From Streptomyces sp. P3 (lineage in GTDB: Bacteria; Actinomycetota; Actinomycetes; Streptomycetales; Streptomycetaceae), in NCBI GenBank assembly GCA_016893485.2, contig JAFEKX020000001.1, positions 1,364,001 through 1,428,000 of the forward strand: DNA of 64,000 bases. The letters run 5' to 3'. A program made the translations under genes and the position numbers. The notes beneath the pieces were generated by a model, which searched no databases, had not been told where the DNA came from, and worked only from the letters and a program-made list of their open reading frames with translations. How positions within the stretch are numbered: the first letter of the stretch is position 1; each line of letters starts with the position of its first letter. This document shows positions 58,682 to 64,000 of this stretch, piece by piece.

Positions 58682-61600
58682 CGACAAGTCCGATCGTGGA
58701 ACGCGCGGTGGATACCGTGCGGCGGGAGACCGGCTCCGGTCCCGCATTGGACGCACCGCTGTCGGCGGCGCAACGACGGGTGTGGCTCCTGGAGCACCTC
58801 CGTCCCGACCTCGTCGAGTACAACATGGCGCAGGTCTTCAAACTGGACGGACTGCTCGACGTGGACGCCCTCTCCGCCGCCCTCGGGCTGGTCGTGGAAC
58901 GGCACACCATCCTGCGCTCCCGTGTGGTCCAGGACGCCACCGGCGGACCGCGGCTGCGCGTGGAACCGGCGTCGACGGTACGGCTCCAGCGGACCGATCT
59001 GAGCTATCTGGCGATCGGGCCGGCGTACGAGGAGGCGTACCGGCTGCGGGACGCGGACATCGACGGCCGGTTCGACCTGGCCGCCGGACCGTGGCTGCGG
59101 GCCCGGCTGACCGAACTCCCGGAGCAGCGCCACCTGTTCACCGTGGTCGTGCACCACATCGCCGTGGACGCCACGTCCATGCAGATCTTCTGGCAGGAAC
59201 TCTCCCAGGCCTACGCGGCGTTCACCGCGGGGCGCCGTCCGAGCTGCCCGAGCTGCCGATCCAGTACGCGGACTACGCGAACCTGGCGGCCCGGCAGCTG
59301 GAGACGCCCGAGGCGGCCGCCGAGGTCGAGTACTGGAAGCGGACCCTGGCCGGGGCGACCCCGACCGAGCTGCGCGGCGACCGGGCCCGGCCCGCGGTGC
59401 GCAGCAGTGCGGGCGCGCGGGTCTCGCACGTGATCGACCCGGCGGTCGCCGACGGCGTGCGGGAGCTCGCGCAGAGGTACCGGGTGTCGCCGTTCATGGT
59501 GCTGTTCGCGGCGTTCGCCGCGCTGGTGTCGCGGCACTCCGGCAGCCGGGACGTCACCATCGGCGTGCCGATGTCCGGCCGTACGCTCCAGGAGACCGAG
59601 GGCCTGATCGGGTTCTTCGTCAACACGGTGCTGCTCCGCACCGACCTGGAGGGCAACCCGACCTTCGCCGAGCTGCTGTCCCGGGTCCGGGGCACCACCC
59701 TCGAGGCGTACGAGCACCAGGGCGTGCCGTTCGACGTGCTCGTGGACGAGTTGCGGCCTGAGCGCGACCTGAGCCGCAACCCGCTGTTCCAGCTGCTGTT
59801 CAACCTGGTCGAGGAGCAGGCCTCGCATCTGCGCCTGCCCCAGGTTTCGGCCGAGTCACTGCCGGTCGAGGCGGACACCGCCCGCTTCGACCTGGACGTC
59901 ACCGTGGTGACCCGGGGGCGGCAGATGGAGGTGCTGATCGCCTATGCGACCGAGCTGTTCGAGGCCGGCACCGTCGCCCGGTTCGCCGATCACTACCGCC
60001 GGATCCTGGCGCACGCGGTCGAGCGGCCCGACACCCGGATCGGCGATCTGGCACTGCTGGCACCCGAGGAGGAGCGGCTGCTGCTGTCGGACTGGAACGA
60101 CACCGCCGACCCCGAGTCGCCCCTTCTCGTGCCGGATCTGGTGGACCGGCAGGCCGTCCTGACCCCGAACGCGGTCGCCGTGGAAGGGCTCGACGGCGAG
60201 CGCCTCACCTACGCCGAACTGGTGCGCCGGGCCTCGGCGTTGGCCGCCGTGCTGCGCGCGGAGGGCGCGGGCCAGGACGCCCCGGTGGGGGTGATGGTCG
60301 AGCGCTCCCCGGACCTGTTGGTGGCACTGCTGGCCGTTCTCAAGTCCGGCGCGGCCTATCTGCCCCTGGAGTCCGACTACCCGCCGGAGCGGCTGGCGTA
60401 CGTGCTGGCCGACAGCGGCGCCCGGCTGCTCCTGTGCCGCCCGGAGCTGGCGGCCCGGCTGGACCCGGCCCCGGACGTGCGCGTCATCGACGTGGGCCAG
60501 GCCGCGAGGGTGCCCGCCGGGAACGGGCCGACGGTACAAGTCCGTCCGGACGACCTGGCGTACGTGATCTACACGTCCGGCTCGACCGGCCGGCCCAAGG
60601 GCGTGATGGTCCCGCACCGCGGCGGCCTGGTGAACTTCGTCGCGGACATCGGCCGTACCCTCGGCCTGTCCGCCGACGACGTGCAGTGCGCGGTGACCAC
60701 CGTGGCGTTCGACGCGGCGGTGCTGGAGCTCTTCGTGCCGCTCGTCCGGGGCGCCAAGGTGGTGCTGGTGGACCGGGAGACCTCCGCGGACGGCGCCGCC
60801 CTGGCCCGGATCGTGTCGGAGTCGGGCACGACGGTCATGGCGGCGACGCCGGCCACCTGGCATCTGCTGCTGCTCAGCGGCTGGCAGGGCGGCGCCGTCC
60901 AGGCCGTCACCGGCGGCGAGGCGCTCTCCGCGCAACTCGCCCAGGAGCTGGCGCCTCGGGTGTCCCGGCTGTGGAACGTGTACGGCCCCACCGAGACCAG
61001 CGTCTACTCGACCGTTCAGCTGATCGCCCCGGACGCTCCCGGGAGCCGGTGTCGATCGGTCTGCCGATCGCCAACACCCAGGCGCACGTGGTGGACGACC
61101 GGATGCGGCTGGTGCCGATCGGCGCCGTCGGCGAACTCGTCATCGGCGGCGCGGGTGTCACCCGCGGCTACGCCGGGCGGCCCGCCCTCACGGGCGGAGC
61201 GGTTCGTGCCGGACCCGTTCGGGGCCGGCGACCGGCTCTACCGGACCGGTGACCTGGCGCGCAGGCGGCCCGACGGCAGACTGGAGTTCATCGGCCGGGA
61301 GGACACCCAGGTCAAGATCCGCGGCCACCGCATCGAGCTCGGCGAGATCGAGTCGGTCCTCCAGCGGTACCCCGCGGTGAACCGGGCCGCCGTGATCACG
61401 GCCGGCGAGGACATGGCACGGCGAATCGTCGGGTACGTCTCCTGGCGGGACGAGCCCGACGAGCCCGGACTGCGCGCGTTCCTGCGGGAGCACCTGCCGC
61501 AGTACATGGTCCCGGCCGTGCTGGTCGGTCTGGAGCGCATGCCGCTGACGCCGAACGGCAAGGTGGACCGCAAGCAGTTGCCCGAGGCGGCCCCGAGGCC

Positions 61601-62692
61601 GCCGCCGGGTCCGTCGCACCCCGCGACTCGTTGGAGCTGCGGGTCACCACGATCTGCGAGCGGGTCCTCGGCCGGTCCCCGTGGGTGTGCGGGACGACTT
61701 CTTCGCCGCCGGTGGCAACTCGCTCAGCGCGTTCGAACTGGTCGAGGCGGTTCGGCGGGAGCTCGGAGTGAGCGTGCCGCTGAGCACGTTCTTCCGGTCG
61801 CCCACCATCGAGGCCCTGTGCGGCGCGCTCCCGGACTGACCGCGGTCTCCGAGCGGCTGCTGGTCCCGCTGTCGACGGCCTCACCCACCAGCCGCTCGCC
61901 GCTGTTCCTGGTCCATCCGCACGGCGGCGGCGTCAGCTCCTACATGGGCCTGGCGCGGGAACTGGAGGGCGGTGTCGACCTGTACGGCGTCGAGGCGGTC
62001 GGCTACAACACGGACGCGGCCCCGCTGCGCACCGTCGAGGAGATCGCCGAGCGCTATCTCGCCGAGATAGCGGAACTGGCCCCGAGGGCCCGTTGCTGCT
62101 GGGCGGTTGGTCGTTCGGCGGTGTGGTGGCATTCGAGATGGCGGTGCGCCTGGAGCGAGCGGGCCGCGAGGTCGGCACGCTGGTGCTGCTGGACTCGCCG
62201 GTACCCGGCTCGGCGGACCTCGTCGGCGACGAGGACGTGCTGTCCCGGTTCGGGGCCGACGCCGGGCTGTCGTCCGACGAGATGGACGAGCTCGACGACA
62301 ACGCGCTCATCGCCGCTCTGGTCCGCCAGTCCCACCAGGACGGCCGCCTGCCCGACCGGATCGAGTCGACGGCCGTACGCCGCATGGTCGAGGTCGCCCG
62401 TGCCAACGGGGAGGCCGCCGGCCGCTACCGGCCCGGCGCGGTGGTCCACGCGGACGTCCACCTGCTCACCGTCTCCGAGTCCCACCCCACCCTCAAGAGC
62501 CCCGCCGTCGACCCCGACGCCTGGCGGGCTCTGACCCACGGCCGGGTCTCCACCGTCCCGGTGCCGGGCAACCACCACGACATGGTGCACCCGCCGAACG
62601 TCGCCGAACTGGCCGCGCGGATCGCCGAGATCGTCCGCCCGCATCAGATCGCGGGCCGCCCAGCCCCGCCGCCCGCGCGGCGGAACGCGTGA
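58678..62692 (+). CDS. NRPS C-A-PCP-TE termination module
   Basis: Reconstructed length is 1339 aa. C (about 25-450): [12 protein letters not shown], with Ala in place of the Gly of HHxxxDG. A (about 470-955): [25 protein letters not shown], Lys in TPNGKVDRK; pocket by eye D-A-L-A-V-G-V-V-Y, not recognised. PCP near 1020: [14 protein letters not shown]. Thioesterase (about 1065-1330): [17 protein letters not shown], nucleophile in LGGWSFGG, His in [10 protein letters not shown]; it releases or cyclises the peptide. The TE has no start of its own, so it is taken as fused, restoring a missing C near 61833; otherwise the NRPS would stop at 61839. Other errors near 59240, 61042, 61191, 61600, 61680, 62087. 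Confidence 0.88.
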
Positions 62693-62724
62693 CCTCCATT
62701 ACCCGAACGTCCGAGGAGGCGTAG

Positions 62725-63730
62725 GTGAAGATCGGCGTGCAGAACCAGGACGTGCTGTCCGTACAGGACACGCACGGCCAGGTACAGACGAAGCCGGTGC
62801 CGCCGCACTTGGAGCACGGCGTGCTCATCGGCACCGGAACAGCCCCCAGCCACCACGGTGAACTGCTCCAGGGGTGTTCGAGGACGACGGCAGACTCCGC
62901 CGCGGTCTGGTGACGCTGCCCTGCCCGCTGTTCGCCAGCAACGCGACAGTGCGGCTGAGCCGTTGGGAGCCGGAACTCACGGTGACCCCGCGGTGGAAGA
63001 CGAAAGCCCTCGACGCCGCCCGCAGCACCCTGCAGGTGCTCGGCATGGGCGACTACGGCGGGGAGCTGGAGATGCGGGGCGACGTCGCCGTCGGCCGCGG
63101 CCTCGGCTCGTCGACCAGCGACGTGACCGCGGCGATCCTGGCGGTGCTGGCCGCGGCCGGCCGCAACCTCGCGCCGGAGCGGATCGCCCGGATCGCGGTC
63201 ACCGCCGAGGCGGCCACCGACCCCCTGATCTACTTCGACCGGATGCTGCTCTTCGCCCACCGCGAGGGTGCGGTCATCGAGGACTTCCACCGGCCGGTGC
63301 CGCCGCTCGCCGTGGTCGGCTTCTCCTCGGCGGACAAGGAGATCGACACCCTGGCACTGCCCCGCGCTCGGTACAACGCCTGGGAGATCGAGTGCTTCCG
63401 CGCACTGCGTGGCCTGATGCGCCGGGCCGTGGCCCGGGCGACCACCGGGAGCTCGGCCGGATCTCCACCGCGAGCGCCCGTATCAATCAGCGGTTCCTGC
63501 CGGTGCCCCGTTTCGACCGGGTGCTGGAGATCGCCGAGGAGACCGAGGCACTGGGCGTGCAGGTGGCCCACAGCGGCACGGTCGCCGCCCTCCTGTTCGC
63601 ACCCCACCAGCCGGGACTGGAACAGCGCACGGCGCTGGCCGCCCGCCGGCTCGCGGAGCTGCGCATCACCGACCACTGGCGCTACACAGCCGGGAGCGAG
63701 ACACATGTCGCGTACGCAGACCAGTCGTAG
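62725..63730 (+). CDS. GHMP kinase, probable L-threonine kinase (DabC/PduX-like)
   Basis: Reconstructed length is 335 aa. The N-terminal substrate loop reads GTAPSHHGELLQGVFED, as in PduX-type L-threonine kinases; the ATP-binding motif is VGRGLGSSTSDVTAAI, and the late motif QVAHSGTVAALLF. In friulimicin and amphomycin clusters a kinase of this kind (DabC) is proposed to phosphorylate threonine on the way to 2,3-diaminobutyrate. Start GTG 62725 follows GAGGAGG. A G is missing near 62872 and another near 63437. Its end overlaps the PLP-enzyme gene by 26 bp, supporting a joint role. Confidence 0.82.
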
Positions 63731-64000
63731 GGCCTTCACGAGCGTGGTCGACGGCCACGTCCTGCCCAAGGTCATCCAGGTCGGGCCCAACGTGTACGGG
63801 GCCGCCTTCCATCTGATGAAGCTGCTGCCCGCGCAGTTCATCCTCACCAGTGCCATCGAGACCGGCGAGCTCACCGAGGGCACCACGGTCGTGGAGACCA
63901 CGTCCGGCACCTTCGGGCTCGGGCTGGCGATGGTGTGCCGGCTCAAGGGCATCCCCTGGTCCTCGTCGGGGACCCGGCGATCGAGCCGCCGCTGCGCCGT
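63705..64000 (+). CDS. Cysteine synthase-like PLP enzyme (DabA-type), partial
   Basis: The first 99 or so codons of a fold-type II PLP enzyme; the rest is beyond the right edge. PKVIQVGPNVYGAAFHLMKL may hold the PLP Lys, and VVETTSGTFGLGLAMVCRLK is the Ser/Thr-Gly phosphate-binding loop of the cysteine synthase family. After the DabC-like kinase, such an enzyme could replace the phosphate of phosphothreonine with an amine donor to give a 2,3-diaminobutyrate precursor. An argininosuccinate-lyase-like partner is predicted to follow. A missing C lies near 63957. Confidence 0.8.
   Translation, partial: MSRTQTSRRAFTSVVDGHVLPKVIQVGPNVYGAAFHLMKLLPAQFILTSAIETGELTEGTTVVETTSGTFGLGLAMVCRLKGIPWSSSGTRRSSRRCA

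Noticed and set aside
61800..61900. Separate free-standing thioesterase gene after a stop at 61839
   Set aside because: No ATG, GTG or TTG precedes the thioesterase start in its frame, and one missing C restores a normal PCP-TE fusion.

Overview
The window is high-GC actinobacterial DNA, almost certainly a Streptomyces chromosome. The evidence is dense GTG/TTG/ATG starts, ATGA-type operon overlaps, a WhiJ-like XRE/DUF397/ATPase trio, a DUF574-type methyltransferase and a large NRPS cluster. No tRNA, rRNA, CRISPR or transposase is visible.

An important reading note: the sequence carries about 76 apparent one-base frameshifts (about 59 missing and 17 extra bases), nearly all in short C or G runs. 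After correction every affected gene has a length divisible by three, runs through conserved motifs, and often ends in an ATGA overlap with the next gene. Near-identical duplicated NRPS segments differ at the same runs. I treat these as base-calling errors and give full reconstructed spans, not pseudogenes.

Layout. (1) 1-1.7 kb: the start of a lipoprotein and a lipase-maturation-factor-like membrane protein. (2) 1.7-10.5 kb: a tightly overlapped minus-strand operon for oxidative L-fucose-type catabolism (lactonase, mutarotase, aldo/keto reductase, SDR, enolase-family sugar-acid dehydratase) with a ribose-type ABC importer, facing a FadR/GntR regulator. (3) 10.6-19.9 kb: a small EACC1-like protein, then a glycan-use locus (GH38 alpha-mannosidase, GH5-like beta-mannosidase, CUT1 importer) and a divergent LacI regulator. 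Together these two loci suggest uptake and breakdown of mannose- and fucose-containing N-glycans. (4) 19.9-26.2 kb: methyltransferase, WhiJ-like module, amidase, GNAT acetyltransferase, a small hypothetical protein and a single-domain LuxR regulator. (5) 27.0-64.0 kb: a nonribosomal peptide cluster, cut by the right edge.

The peptide cluster pairs a VioD-like capreomycidine synthase with a VioC-like arginine 3-hydroxylase and an A-PCP protein whose pocket looks suited to a basic amino acid. At the far end lie a DabC-like threonine kinase and a DabA-like PLP enzyme, expected to make 2,3-diaminobutyrate. Between them are unusually dissociated NRPS pieces (stand-alone C, PCP-C-A, half-C-PCP, stand-alone A, C-PCP-C), then three more conventional proteins (A-PCP-C-A-PCP, C-A-PCP, C-A-PCP-TE), two MFS exporters and a methyltransferase. 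Three tailoring genes are unexpected: a SAM-cleaving DUF62-family protein that lacks the usual hydrolase triad, a nucleoside-deoxyribosyltransferase-like protein next to it, and an asparagine-synthetase-like enzyme whose glutaminase Cys2 is Ala. The predicted product is a capreomycidine- and diaminobutyrate-containing peptide with unusual tailoring. I do not recognise it as a known compound.
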